Shown here: one piece after another, positions 1 through 14,771 of the stretch
How the letters are laid out: each line of letters begins with the position of its first letter
How positions within the stretch are numbered: the stretch's first letter is position 1
Origin: Aphelenchoides besseyi
Lineage: Eukaryota > Nematoda > Chromadorea > Rhabditida > Aphelenchoididae
DNA: 64,000 nucleotides
Assembly (NCBI GenBank): GCA_024699855.1
Contig: JAMPIQ010000002.1
Span: 11,842,001 to 11,906,000, forward strand
Direction of reading: 5' to 3'
The notes under the pieces: model-generated
The model's database searches: none
What the model saw: the letters and a program-made list of their open reading frames with translations, nothing else
What the model was told of the DNA's origin: nothing
Made by a program: the position numbers and the translations under genes

Positions 1-935
1 TGATTAAAATCCAGAGTCTACGGTTATGGAACACTGTTTCATACGTCGACTTTTGAATGCTCTAAATGGCTGCATTAGAAGTAAGTGTGCAGTAACACAA
101 AGCTCTTGGTTCACTGTGATTGAACCAATTTTCGTGTTGTTTTGCTTTCGGTTTATTTAAAAACCCGAAGACCAACTTTTCGCTCCCGATCAGTTGACTG
201 TGAACAGTCGTCAATGCAAATGTGTTCGGTTTTGCGATTCAAATCCAAAATCGATATTGGTACACTCATTGGAAGTGGAGGGTCGCGGATTCGCCGACGA
301 TTTCGGTGAGATGGCGTCGGCAAAATCACGTTGTTTTCCGTTGCTTGGTTCGCATAATGTGCGCGTTTCATTTCCCTCCGACGGCAACGGAGAGACAACA
401 AATACCCTTGTGCTGAGCACGTCGTCGATGTGTTGCTCAATTTTATCAATCGTGTATTGCATTGTGTTCATCGTGGAATTCAGCCCATTGTCTTCGATTG
501 TCGTTTTAGGGTTAGCCGGTGACCGTTGGAAGCGTGCCTAACAAGACATCGCAAGGCCATCGGGACACACGTTCCTGTACAATCAGTTTTGGATTCGGAT
601 ATAGAAAACGGTGCGATTGTTGGAGTTGTGCGGGTGTGCCTTTGGGTCTAACTTTCATTGTTGTCAGTAGGTTCGATATTCGATTTATGAATTCCCGTTA
701 TTTTTTAGAACGTTTGACGCCTTAACGCTGTTGGATAAAATTAACTTTTTTTGGTTTTTAACGTAAGTAACGACACGTTGTTTCGTAGTCACGACAGTTT
801 CTAGGTTTTTGTACTTAAAACACTTGAAAATCTGTCGAGCACCACTTTTAATGCACATCAGTCAACTTAAATCAAATACCAACATCTTATTAACTTTGTA
901 CAGGTGAGTGGATCAATTGGCTGTAAGTCGAATTT
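1..935. other. Non-coding stretch upstream of the HIPK gene
   Basis: No convincing gene is seen. Short open frames on both strands overlap one another and show no domain or exon logic. An in-frame TAA about 10 nt before the ATG at 936, and an acceptor-like ttgtacag ending near 903, suggest that the last part is HIPK 5'UTR. A small ATG plus gtaagt pair near 74-95 could be an unrelated upstream first exon, but nothing confirms it. Confidence 0.5.
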
Positions 936-4652
<3,717 letters not shown>

Positions 4653-5664
4653 GTTTGTTTTTTTTAACACGTTCGTTTTGTATTCTTGTGTTTATGATAT
4701 TAACTGATCTTTTTGATTACGGGAATGACCGCAGATTTAATGCGATTTTTACACACATTCTATTCACCTTTTCATTTTCTTCAAAGTAATCACGGCGTTA
4801 CACATGTCTAAGCCAATTGAGTTTCGACTTCATGGAAACCAGCAAATTGTCTTCTTATTAATCGCGACGCTTTAGCGGAGTATATGGTCCGAAATCATTT
4901 TGTGTATATTGGCGTTCATTCTTGACGATTGTACACATTACTTATAGTTTAGATTTATCCCATCTTTTGTTATTAAGCTCTCCGTCAAAAAAGTTTTTTG
5001 TCCTTAGTCACACGCTTCCGATGTTGAAATAAACAATCCAGTCAACAGCAATAAACATCTTTTACGACAACTCTAATCATTTTCCATTACATAATTGCTA
5101 TAGTCCCAAATCACGGATACTTTTCTTTGTCTACGTTCCATAATCTACGCTATAAAGTCGATCCATAAACTTTTCTGAAGCGCAAAAAACCCCCAAAAAC
5201 AGATTCATCGTTTCACTTCTTTCGTTGTACAGGCACTCCGAATTAACCTTTCATATGGTGTAAATTAATCCCTCCTTTTGTCCGCAATTCGTCGACTTCT
5301 GTTTAAACTCAAAAATCGATTAAACTAAAAGATTTCCTTTTTCTTTTAGAATTTAATCAAAATTTTCGATGTCCAAAACTCCCCGTGCACTCTTTCAACT
5401 ATTTAGTTTATTCATGTAACTAACTGGTCATAAATAAACGGTAGTGATGTTAAACCTTTCAGTTGCAATTCGTAAACCACAGTAACAATTTCAACTGGGT
5501 TCGATTAGATAGCAAATTCTGCAGATAACAAGTGACCTGACGATAATAAATAAGCGTTTAATCACACAAATTTTACAAAATCAAGAGAATAGAATCAATC
5601 TGACTTTATTTTTTTGAGAAAGAGGTTAATCGGACCGAATAAAATTTACAGAAAAGACTAATAA
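4653..5664. other. Convergent 3' region between HIPK (+) and TAF12 (-)
   Basis: AT-rich, with no coding potential recognised. AATAAA occurs near 5026 and 5051, about 375-400 nt after the HIPK stop, and fits its polyadenylation. On the minus strand AATAAA (forward TTTATT near 5605) lies about 60 nt beyond the TAF12 stop. Confidence 0.55.
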
Positions 5665-7998
5665 TTAGCGTTTTACAGCACTAGTGAGCAGTTTTAATTT
5701 GTTTCGCAACGCATACTCTACGTCCTTACTTTTGACTTGTTTGCTTTTTCGAAGGCTGGCGGCACGTCCGGTTTCACGTACAACATGGTCGACAAAGTTT
5801 TCCATATAGATCATGATTCCGGCTTTGACATCCTCTTCGAAAATCAACGTATTGCTAATTGAATGCGCTGCTATTTCGAGCACATCCTCCGTAATAACCG
5901 GTATGGAGTGTGGATTCAACGACAATGGTTTCGAGTTCTCTTCGAACGGATGATCCAATCCAGTCTTCATACCAACCGCTTTGTTTGCCGGTTTCTTCGA
6001 TTTGCTCGATTTCGTTGGTTTGTTTACGCCACCGTGAAAGCTACGAGCTCCCTTTCCGGAATTTGTGGTCTTTGCCTTCTTAGCTGCCAAAGCTTCGTTC
6101 TGCGAAAATGCATCGGTCATCATATGATCTTCTGTTGGTTCGACTGATTTCACACTTAATTGTGATGATTGTTGCTGAAATGTACGTGTACTAGTTAGAA
6201 GCTTAAGCATAAACTCTACCTCTACAATGAATTCGCTGGTTATTTCGCTTTTTGTAGAATTTGTATTCTGAAAGTCAGAAACTTCCATTGAACCTTGTTG
6301 TTGAATTGGTATCTTGAAGTTATTTCGATTCGTCGAGTTGTCCATTCCTTGCATTATGATTTGTTGTTGAGATCCCGGGTGTCCAAGTGCTTGTCGAATT
6401 GCCGTGTGAGGTTGTTGTTCGTGAGTTAATGGCGGTCTGTAAAAGACGTTCGATTGTGAAGTCACGGCATATGTTTGATTGTTCGTTGAAATTGGAGCTC
6501 GATAGGTTGGTTGGGCGGATGCACTGTTCATTTCGGATTCCGAGCGAATTACTTGGATCATTGGCTGACGATCTTAAATTTTGGTTCTAAAATGCAATTT
6601 TAAAAAAGCTATGAATTACATTCGGAATTTGTGTTTGGTCGTATCGACATTCGATTGGGCATCGACTGCATGACAACTGATTGTTGTTGCGAGTTGTTAG
6701 CCATCGGATAGGAATAACGAACATTCGAATGTCCTCCAGCCATCGGACCCATTTGGTTGGTGAATCGGATTGGACGTTGTGTGACGGGATGACGAACATT
6801 GAAATTGTTTTGTTGCATTGATTGATTTACAACAACTGTATTGCTGTAATTGATAGTTTGCGGTTTATCGACGGGATTTGTTTGTTGCATTAACGACGTA
6901 TGATGAGAAACGGGCACATTACTGTTGAAATTGCTCATCGAAGTGGACGTCTGAACCATGTACTGTCCATCAGAAACGTTGTTTGCCATCGACATATTCT
7001 CGGAAACGTTGACGTTTTGTGCGTAAGACCCAGCTGTGTTTTTTCGTTGTGCTGGAGATTGAACCTGAAAACAAAAAAGCTTCAACAAATCGAATAATCT
7101 CTTACATTCTGCGGCGTCATCGACCGTTGTAGTTGTTGTTGAGCTTGGGTTGTTTGAGCAAACTGTCGGTGAGCTTCAACGGACGGGTTCTAAATTACAA
7201 GCGTTGGAGTTCGTTTGAAATCAGCAATTTACCGATGCCACATAGCGAACTTGTTGGGATTGTTGAAATTGCATGTGGGTTTGTTGTTGATAACCTGGTG
7301 ATTGAGTGTTTGGCTGTTGGTATTGAGGAGTTGGCGGTTGGGTTTGTGGTGTCGACGGCTGTTGATTATGCTGCGGTGTATACGGCGATTGGCCGTAAGT
7401 TTGAGGTTTCGGCGGTGTACTCTGTTGTTGCATTATTTGCATTTGCTGTGGACTCGGTGGAATTCGTTGTGAATTGCGAACATTCTGCTGCGATTGCATT
7501 AAAATCTGTTGATTGTGCACCGGCGGTGTTTGTTGATTGCGGTACATTTGAGACATCGAAGAAAGTTGATCTGAAACCTCGACTTCAGACTTGGTTGTAA
7601 GAATAATCGAACAAACCGTGACGAATCATTTGAGCTGATTGCCCTTGATTATTGGGCGGCGTTCGGTTGTTTTGTTGGGAATGAGCGTGATGAAATTGCT
7701 GAGGAGATGCGGACTGTTGGGCCATCATTGATTGCTGAAATGAACACATTTCTGAATATTTGTCGTAAAAAGAAGTTAGCAATTAATGACTACTTAGAAA
7801 AAGACAAGGTGGACAATGAACTTGACTAACCATCGGCGCGCCCTGCATTAACACCTGTCGTGGGGCCATTCCATAACCAGGACCCATAAACTGAGAGGAC
7901 GGTCCACCGCGTGCCATCGACGCAAATCCATGACCGTTACGTGGGTGTAGCGGCTGCTGGCCGACTCCGCTCATTTGTTGTCCGTATGATTCGGACAT
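5665..7998 (-). CDS. taf-12: TFIID subunit TAF12-like, long Gln-rich N-terminus plus histone fold
   Basis: A predicted TFIID subunit; TAF12 pairs with TAF4 through an H2B-like histone fold in the nucleus. Exons on the minus strand are 7998-7831, 7734-7617, 7570-7233, 7189-7106, 7064-6620, 6572-6220 and 6174-5665, giving 671 aa with consistent phases. Residues 1 to about 590 are Gln/Pro/Asn/Met-rich low complexity. The last 65 residues read like the TAF12 fold: an acidic EEDV start, a central helix with ENFVDHVV, then the RKSKQVKSKDVEYALR stretch that matches the RKSxxxxxKDVxxxLE signature of TAF12. The intron at 6175-6219 is 45 nt, without a stop and in frame, so a retained form would add 15 residues. 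One intron ends in ttaag. The protein is longer than I would expect for the family because of the Gln-rich part. Another histone-fold TAF is the main alternative. Confidence 0.8.
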
Positions 7999-9291
7999 CT
8001 ATCAGCAGGAGTCGGCGTTTGACGACGTCCACAGCACAAAGAAGCCAGCTAAACGGCTTCGCTCAAACGAATAAAAATGCTCGAGAGTTGTCGCGTACAA
8101 CACACAAACTCAAAACATTTTTCCTTCTTAATTGAAATGTAAATTCAAATCAAACGAAAAACTCGTCTACCACACCGTCAAGCGCATATCGAAGACGTGA
8201 AGAGCACAACTATTGTAACTGTTGCTGCCTTGAGCGGACATCCAAATCTGTTGCACTACGCCAGAGAATCGAGTCGATCCGTTGTTTTCGCTTCGAAGTC
8301 TCTGTTGTAGATCTTGATAGATAGCTCAGTTATTGTTCTCGAGTTATGTATCATGTTTTCGAAAAAAGAGCATCTAGTGGTTGAGAAATGTGAAAGCGAT
8401 GATGTTGGTCACGAAGCCTTTTAAAATACTCATACAGTATGCTCTTGAAAACACATGGTTCCTTAAGTACCAGAATCCTATCAAGCGATGTTACTGTGGT
8501 TTTCGGACATCAGAATAAACAGTAGATTTGGAAATAAAACTTTGGATTGCAATCAATACTTTTATCCAACGTTTCATCTCTTCGATGGTGTCCAGCAACT
8601 TCGTCCGAAAGGTTTTTGCAATCGAATTGCGCTCGGCCGTAGCTCCGGGTTAAAGTTTTCGTTCGTAGCAGTTTCAATTCTCTTGCGACCGTGCTCTTTG
8701 CTGTGGGCTTTGATTTTTAAGCCCTGCGGCTGTAGTGTGGAAATGAAGTCGAGAGTTTTCGCTCCTTTCACCCAACACCACGGTCTTCGCAACAGCCGGG
8801 CGTCTGAGTGTTGTCGTTCCTCTTTTGCTTCACCGACTGAGTTTTTTTCTCGTCGTTCATCTTTAATTTTGCTTTGTCCGGTTTTCTTCGAATATTTTTT
8901 CTTTAAAAATTTTGACCGCAACTCACTCAACGTGTAAATATCGCGATTACATAGGTTTTAATTGTCGAGATACGTTTTTCTCAGTTCGTTCAATAATCAG
9001 TCTTCCATTTGAAATACACACGCGCAAAGAGAACGTTGAGTATCTGAATGAATGCTGTGGTTTCGAAAACCGCGTATACAAGTGGAGATAACTATCGTGT
9101 ATCATTTGACCTTTGCCTTCGACTATTATCTTTGCAACGTTTCAATGGCGACATATGCAGTTTTTAGCGGAGCACTATTTTTGAAGCCCTAAACTTTGCC
9201 AGTCAACATAGAAGTTTGTATTGTGCGTTTAGTTTACGAGTGCAAATGCGTTGTATTTCATTATCTGCTTCATATGAACACTTATTTTGTG
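7999..9291. other. Non-coding stretch upstream of TAF12
   Basis: No gene is supported. Open frames at about 8488-8937 exist on both strands at once and neither shows a signal, domain or splice structure. The part next to 7998 is probably TAF12 5'UTR or promoter; an acceptor-like ctgatag abuts its ATG. Confidence 0.45.
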
Positions 9292-9522
9292 TCAATTCCA
9301 AGCGCACATTTCACCCCAAACTGTACGCTCGTTTGTGAGATTATAATTCTTAATTGATTTGGTTTTCGAAACTTTACCGTATGCTTTGGAATGTTGTTGG
9401 TAAGAGCGGCCAATAGGCTGCAGATGCAGTTTTGGTTGAAGTCCGTGATAATCCGTGGCCATTTGCGTTGTATCGGTTGCGAAATGGCTTAGCAGAAATA
9501 AACCGAATGCAAGGAACGTCAT
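9292..9522 (-). CDS. Candidate small secreted peptide precursor
   Basis: Not recognised. The frame encodes 76 aa. It starts with a hydrophobic segment (MTFLAFGLFLLSHFATDTTQ) that looks like a signal peptide, followed by a short basic, His/Gln-rich region (LQPKLHLQPIGRSYQQHSK). The ATG lies 14 nt behind a strong acceptor (ttctcttttcaacag), so it looks like the first coding exon of a trans-spliced message. A possible 57-nt intron (9321-9377, gtaaag to gtacag) has no stop and keeps the frame. If removed, the product is 57 aa and ends in VWGEMCAWN. It sits alone between TAF12 and the I-kappa-B gene. No clear dibasic-Gly amidation motif is present, and no polyadenylation signal was found close by. 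It could be a peptide hormone, an antimicrobial-type peptide or a chance frame. Confidence 0.4.
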   Translation of the reverse strand: MTFLAFGLFLLSHFATDTTQMATDYHGLQPKLHLQPIGRSYQQHSKAYGKVSKTKSIKNYNLTNERTVWGEMCAWN

Positions 9523-10095
9523 TCGTCGGTTTACTGTTGAAAAGAGAAAACAACGAAATAAAATGGACGTGACCATTACATTGGACGACAGAATTAACAT
9601 TCACATCATGTGCGTACTTTCTCGATCGCAGACAAATTCGTCTGTGTGCGTCCTACAATTCTTGTTGCCCGAGGGCTTGTCGCATGACCGCTTTTCTAAG
9701 AACGACCGTCCAACGGCACTTCGTGCACGTTGAACGTGGGCTACTGAGAAGGATTTAGGAGTCGGAAAAGGGTGGGGAAGACTCTTCGAACGGCATACTC
9801 ATTTTGGTGGTCTTCATCCATCGTTTTCTGTGGCTATGTATTTTAGTTCCGCGTGTATCTAGTCGGGTTTTCATTTGCTTCGATTATTTTTCAGTTTTTG
9901 AAGCTTTTTGTTGAAAGTGTCTTATTCAGTTAACTTATATCTTACACCGTTACCTTTTGTTCAAACCTTCATGATGTCAATTTAATATCGTTGATTGATA
10001 CGTGATTTTCATCAAATTGACGTCAATAAAAAACAAATCGTTTTCAGTGGATTTCTACTTGCACTTGTAAAAGACCCCAACTAATTGAACGAATT
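9523..10095. other. Intergenic region upstream of the I-kappa-B-like gene
   Basis: No coding sequence is seen. An acceptor-like tcgttttcag ends at about 10047, 48 nt before the ATG at 10096, and may be a trans-splice or 5'UTR acceptor. Confidence 0.45.
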
Positions 10096-12414
10096 ATGTC
10101 GTCTTCGTCGAATGAACCCGATTCTGGATCATGTCTTGTCGCTCGCGCAATGCCATGCACGGTCAGACCAGCACCAGTTTGCGATCCTGATTTGGACATC
10201 GTTACTAATGATGCTTCAAAAGAAGACAAAAGCAAAATCGAGTCGACCGCTGATGCGTTGGCCGATAGTCTTCGCAAGTTGACTATGAACAGCACGAGCG
10301 CGTCGTTGGCCTTCACATCAATGTCGAAAAAGTCGCCGAAAGCTGCAGATCCGGCCGATTTCGTTACGTTGCAAAGTTTGCGTTCGAGTGCTCTTGCTCG
10401 CAAAACGAACACAACATCGAAGTTCGGACGTGATGGCGCCGCCTTGTTTGCCGATTTATTGCAAAACGAAAAAGAAGAAAAGGAAACAACGGTAAGTAGA
10501 TGTCAACTGGTTATATCTTACGAATAATTTCAGCCTGTTGAATCCGCAAAGAATGTTAAAAAGCAGGACGAGTCGAAGGACAAAACTCACAGATCTCCTA
10601 AAGATGTGGCTGAGAAAGAAAACCAAAAAGAAATGGTCGAAAAGTCGAATGTCGATGAGAAAAAAGAAGCAAGATCGAAAGACGGAGAAAAAGCCGAAGG
10701 TTCTGATGACTACTTGTTATCACGTGGTCCAGTGCGTGCGTCACGTGCTAATACGACGTTTCATCCCTACGGTGCAAAATCGTATCCAAACTCAAATGAA
10801 TCATACGATCAAATGTGTCCATCAATGGGTTATCCTGGAACTGTCAACGAACAATATCCGCAAGATTATAATCAATGGAACGGAAGTCATGACATGTTTT
10901 CGAACACTTCTTCGCCCGATACAGTCAGCTCTGATCTTGGTTACTCGTCTTCGTCAACAAGTCCACATCTTCATCCATGCGCTTCTACCAATTGTACATT
11001 AGTCAACGAGATGCAAACCGCTGGCACTTCCATTAAGGTAATCGAAGAAATCGAAATCTCATTAACAAGAAATTACTTACAGGATGATACCGAGCTTCCG
11101 GATGCATTGTCAGATTTCATTTTAAAGTACTCACGCAATTATCGTGGACCACGATCAAAAGCCGACGTGATCGTAGACGAAACAAGCGGTTCTGGAATGA
11201 GCCCAAAAACTGGACGACCTGCATCGGTCGAAAGTAATTTGTGCGATTCGCCTTTAAGTGCTGGAAGTGCACCACAAAGGTAATCGATTTAAGTCTTGAG
11301 AATAAATTTTAATCCAATGCTTTTTAGTTCTCCGGCCGCACCACATGGTGGAATCACAGGACCAAGTACACCGATCAACGAATATCGTGGATGCAATCGA
11401 ATGGGACCATTGCGAACTCAACTTCCTTCCGGACAATATACCGCGTATTTGGGTCGACAAAACGAAGGTCAACCGTTGGAACAACACGCTCGTCCCGCCA
11501 AAGAATTACTGCGATCATTAATTCGCACCGAAGAAATGGACGATGCTTGGGCATGGACATCGAAATGCATGCAAAATTATCCAGGAGCTCTTTGTTATCA
11601 GGACAAAGACAGAGACACGTTGTTGCATATTGTCACTGATCACTTGGACTTGGCGAAGATCTATGCGCTTGTTGAACAAATGCTTAAAACCGAATATCCC
11701 GGACATCAAAAACCGTTTGACATGAAGAATCGTATGAATGCGACTCCGTTGTTTTTGGCCGTCGAGAAACGTCGCAATGAAATCGTTGACTATTTGCTCG
11801 AGGCCGGTGCTGATCCAAACACTCAAAATTCGAAGTCCGAACGGGATGCGCCGTTACATTACGCAGCGTCTCGTGGATTGTCCGATATCGTCAAAATAAT
11901 TTGTTCGTACAACACAACCAATTTGAATCTCACAAATGGAATGGGCTTAACTCCGTTGCTGTGCGCTATCAAAAATCACGGCGTGTTCTACGAAGACGGT
12001 GGCTATGTAATCGACAATACGAGCACTATTCAAATGCTCTTGAAATACGGTGCTGATCCAATGATTCCCGTTAGTTTAATTTGCTTATTAGATATTGACT
12101 AAAAGATGTTTTAGGACGCTACGAATGGACGAACTGCAATACACTACGCAGTCGATCGTATGTCAACAGAAATCATCGACGTAAGCGATTAATCAAGCCT
12201 CTTCGCACGTATCTATTTTCGATTGCAGGTCTTTAAAGACAATCTCGATGAAGAAGCAATGACCAAATTGGTCAACCAGCCGGATAACAGTAAAGAAACA
12301 CCAATTGAAAATGTACAGACATTACCAGCCGCAGATGAGAGCACACGCTTCAAGTTGTGTCTTTCGCTCATAATATGCGGTGCAAATAACACTTCCGGTC
12401 AATCAATTCAGTAA
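10096..12414 (+). CDS. I-kappa-B-family ankyrin-repeat protein (I-kappa-B-zeta / NFKI-1-like)
   Basis: A predicted 696-aa ankyrin protein resembling nuclear I-kappa-B (I-kappa-B-zeta/BCL3 type; nematodes have NFKI-1 and IKB-1). Family members bind transcription factors and adjust gene expression, and NFKI-1 acts in IL-17 signalling in C. elegans. Exons are 10096-10491, 10534-11037, 11083-11279, 11328-12069, 12115-12180 and 12229-12414. Residues 1-350 are Ser/Lys/Glu-rich and lack repeats. A short conserved-looking helix, ELPDALSDFILKYSRNY, opens exon 3. Ankyrin repeats run from about 457 to 690, with TLLHIV, ATPLFLAVEKRRNEIVDYLL, APLHYAASRGLSDIVKII, LTPLLCAIKNHG and RTAIHYAV as repeat cores. 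The long insertion between repeats before the NGRTAIHYA unit is typical of this family. No Rel-homology domain is present. Which of the two nematode paralogues it matches cannot be decided here. Confidence 0.82.
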
Positions 12415-13254
12415 CCCCTCATACCCTCTAATCGTCGATTCCTAGTGTATGTACTTTCTGTGTGCATATGTAGAAATAAATAATGTATTTATTGAAATCA
12501 ACGTCGTGAACTCGTTTTCCTCACACAAATCGGTTTCTCAACGATCCAAAACATTTGTGAAGAAAAATGTCAGCTAACTAATTTGTGTTCACTTAGTTTG
12601 AAGGTCAATGAAAACTATTTCGCAGGTTTTTATCACATGTTTGTAGCGTTCAAGGTCATTGGTTGTTTATTCATTTTATTAACATTTTTGTTATTGACTT
12701 TGGGAGTTTATTTGCCCACTTCTGGGATACATTTCAACGATCAAGAAGTCGTCTGCAGGGTTTTAGCTGCTGCTCGAACAGGCGCGAATTCACTCGTGTC
12801 CTGCGCACGTGGAATGGAAAAAAAAACAAAAACAGCAGAAGTGCAGTCACTTGCTTTCATCCACTGCCATCTTTTCCATCGCCTTTTCGAGTTCTTCAGC
12901 AGTTTCGCTTGTCCACGATATCGAGCGTGTTTTTCCGAAGGTCGCCTATGAATTGGAACACCGAGTTCACCTTCGGCTGCACCTATCAAGCGGTCCCGCT
13001 TTCAACTCAATTCTTCCAAGAAGAATGGAAATTACGTACGAAAGCACGTGTTTCGCTCTTTAGCGGCCTCATTTTCTTTCGACTGCCTCCTATCGATAAG
13101 CTTTTTCCGTCTTGATCACTTTGCAATTTCATTTTGCCGCGATTGATTTCTTATGTTAATTAGCCACGTGATTTCCCACTGTTGCTATTTGCAATGTCCA
13201 TTTGTTTTCAGACCACTACTTCGTCCACGTTTCATTGCTTTGTTGATTGCAAAT
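12415..13254. other. Intergenic region before the NATD1-like gene
   Basis: Open frames here are short and mutually overlapping, and I see no gene. An acceptor tttgttttcag ending at 13211 precedes the NATD1-like ATG by 43 nt and suggests a trans-spliced leader or a 5'UTR intron. Confidence 0.45.
12475..12480 (+). other. Polyadenylation signal AATAAA
   Basis: AATAAA lies 61 nt after the stop codon of the I-kappa-B-like gene, at the position expected for its poly(A) signal. Confidence 0.6.
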
Positions 13255-13683
13255 ATGTCGGCTGCTCAGAAGATCCAACACTCCGCAAAGAACATGTTGT
13301 TCTACATAAACTTAAGTGAGTTCAATTGGACAATCTTGAAGCATTTGATTCTCTCGGTTAAGATGGATCGAAACGCGCAGTTCTCGAGTATCGTCAAATC
13401 AAGGACAACGTAATCGACATGTATCATACGGAGGTTCCAAAAGAAATGCGTGGTCAAGGAATCGCCCAAAAACTTGCAAAGGTCTGTTAATATGAGTAGA
13501 AAGGAAGATAACGACCGCTGTGTTTAGGAAGCATTCAACTTCTGCAAAGAGAATCATCTTAAAGTAGTCACTTCATGTCCGTATGTCCAAAAATACGCAA
13601 ACGAAATTGCCAGTGAGTCGGAAAAGAAGCTTGTTATTCAAAAACTTGGCGATTCACATGTCAGCCAACAAGAAAAACAGTAA
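13255..13683 (+). CDS. NATD1-type N-acetyltransferase domain protein (GNAT fold)
   Basis: A small predicted acetyltransferase of the NATD1/GTLF3B group, 111 aa, the usual size (human about 113 aa). The family has the acetyl-CoA part of the GNAT fold, but its substrate is poorly defined. Exons are 13255-13315, 13363-13481 and 13528-13683. Joining exon 1 to exon 2 restores LNGSKRAVLEYR, the beta strands before the cofactor loop. Next comes HTEVPKEMRGQGIAQKLAK, which contains the R-G-x-G-I-A acetyl-CoA loop and the family's HTEVP. The end has the helix and VxxCPYVQKY motif of NATD1. Exon 1 has only 20 codons and the intron ends in gttaag, so ordinary gene finders could miss it. The start is the only in-frame ATG that follows the upstream acceptor closely. 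Confidence 0.87.
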
Positions 13684-14085
13684 GATTGTGGCTTCGAATG
13701 TACATTATAATCGGGTGATTTTCTTTTAAATGACCGGGTGGTTCCATTAGGTTGTCTATAATAAACTGCCATGTTTTTGCTTGCTATTGTTTCAAAAACT
13801 GATTCAAGAAGACTATCGTTTTCATTCACAATACGAATCGGTTTGTTTGACACCTGTCGATTTTATGTGGCTTCAATTACGCTTGTCTAGTCCAAAACCA
13901 ATCAGTCGGTTATGAATAAGATTAATGCCAGTTAGCTTGTAAAGTAAATAATCGAACTTTTTTGATGTTGTACAACTAGGTATAATAAACACTTTATGTT
14001 TAATATCGTTTTGTGACAACAGAAACAAACAAACTTAAACCAACAACTTCAACATAAGAATAGGAAAGCAACTTAACAGTTGTGC
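13684..14085. other. Convergent 3' region between NATD1-like (+) and RPA43-like (-) genes
   Basis: No gene is seen. AT-rich, with AATAAA on the plus strand near 13983. Confidence 0.45.
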
Positions 14086-14771
14086 TCAACGTTTTCCTTT
14101 CTCAGCGGGCTCACAGTTGAATGTTACAGCTCCGAATTTGGTGGGCACTCGATTTTTGATGAAAACTACGAACTCTTCACCGACAACATATTTGGGTAGT
14201 GGATTGGAAATCAACGCGGGTATTCGGCCGAAAAGTAAGCCACTTGCTTTTTTGTTGATGGCAGTAACTTGAAAAGGAGCTTTTGCACCGTTTGGTCTGA
14301 AAGATTGGACAAAAAATGAAGTTATAAGCAAGAAACTTACGTAAATCCAATACATTTGACCTTGTACTCGATGTGTTGATAAGCTTGAATGCCGCTGATA
14401 AGTTGATCTCTAGCCAAATAATAACTACCGGTTGCGAGTATTACAACTCCATTTCTGAAATAAGAATTTAAAAGTTTAAGAGCTTGAACTCACTTGTAAT
14501 CAAATGACAAAGGAACACGTTTCAAATCCTTTTCTATTGTCTTTTCGATTTGATTTAACTCGTTGAAATGAATTGTGATTCGTCGAGTGACAAAAATTTC
14601 CTTGATATACGCCTTATATCGACCAGTCGTATACAGAAGTTTGAGATCTTTATACTCCTGGAGTCGCAACCCGTCCAATTCCTTTGCTTTCTGTTTGGCA
14701 CGTTTCTTCGATTTCTTCTCGCTCTTCGACTCTTCGACGATTGGATCAGCAGACAACAGACTTGAAGCCAT
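14086..14771 (-). CDS. RNA polymerase I subunit RPA43-like (RPB7/OB-fold) protein
   Basis: A 200-aa protein with exons 14771-14494, 14454-14341 and 14296-14086. It starts with a Lys-rich segment (EKKSKKRAKQKAK). A region follows whose order resembles RPA43/POLR1F: a helix ending DLKRVPLSFDYKNGVVI, a strand pair ending YKVKCIGF, then an OB-like barrel with a GLLFGRIPALIS strand and a glycine-centred VGEEFVVFI turn. In RPA43 this corresponds to the RPB7-like tip and OB domain that bind Pol I in the nucleolus. The match is by layout and a few positions rather than a diagnostic motif, and the acidic tail seen in yeast RPA43 is missing. It could be another RPB7-like or OB protein. An acceptor (attttctag) lies about 20 nt upstream of the ATG. 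Confidence 0.5.

Noticed and set aside
8488..8937. Long overlapping frames on both strands
   Set aside because: Both strands are open at once; neither has a signal peptide, domain or splice evidence.
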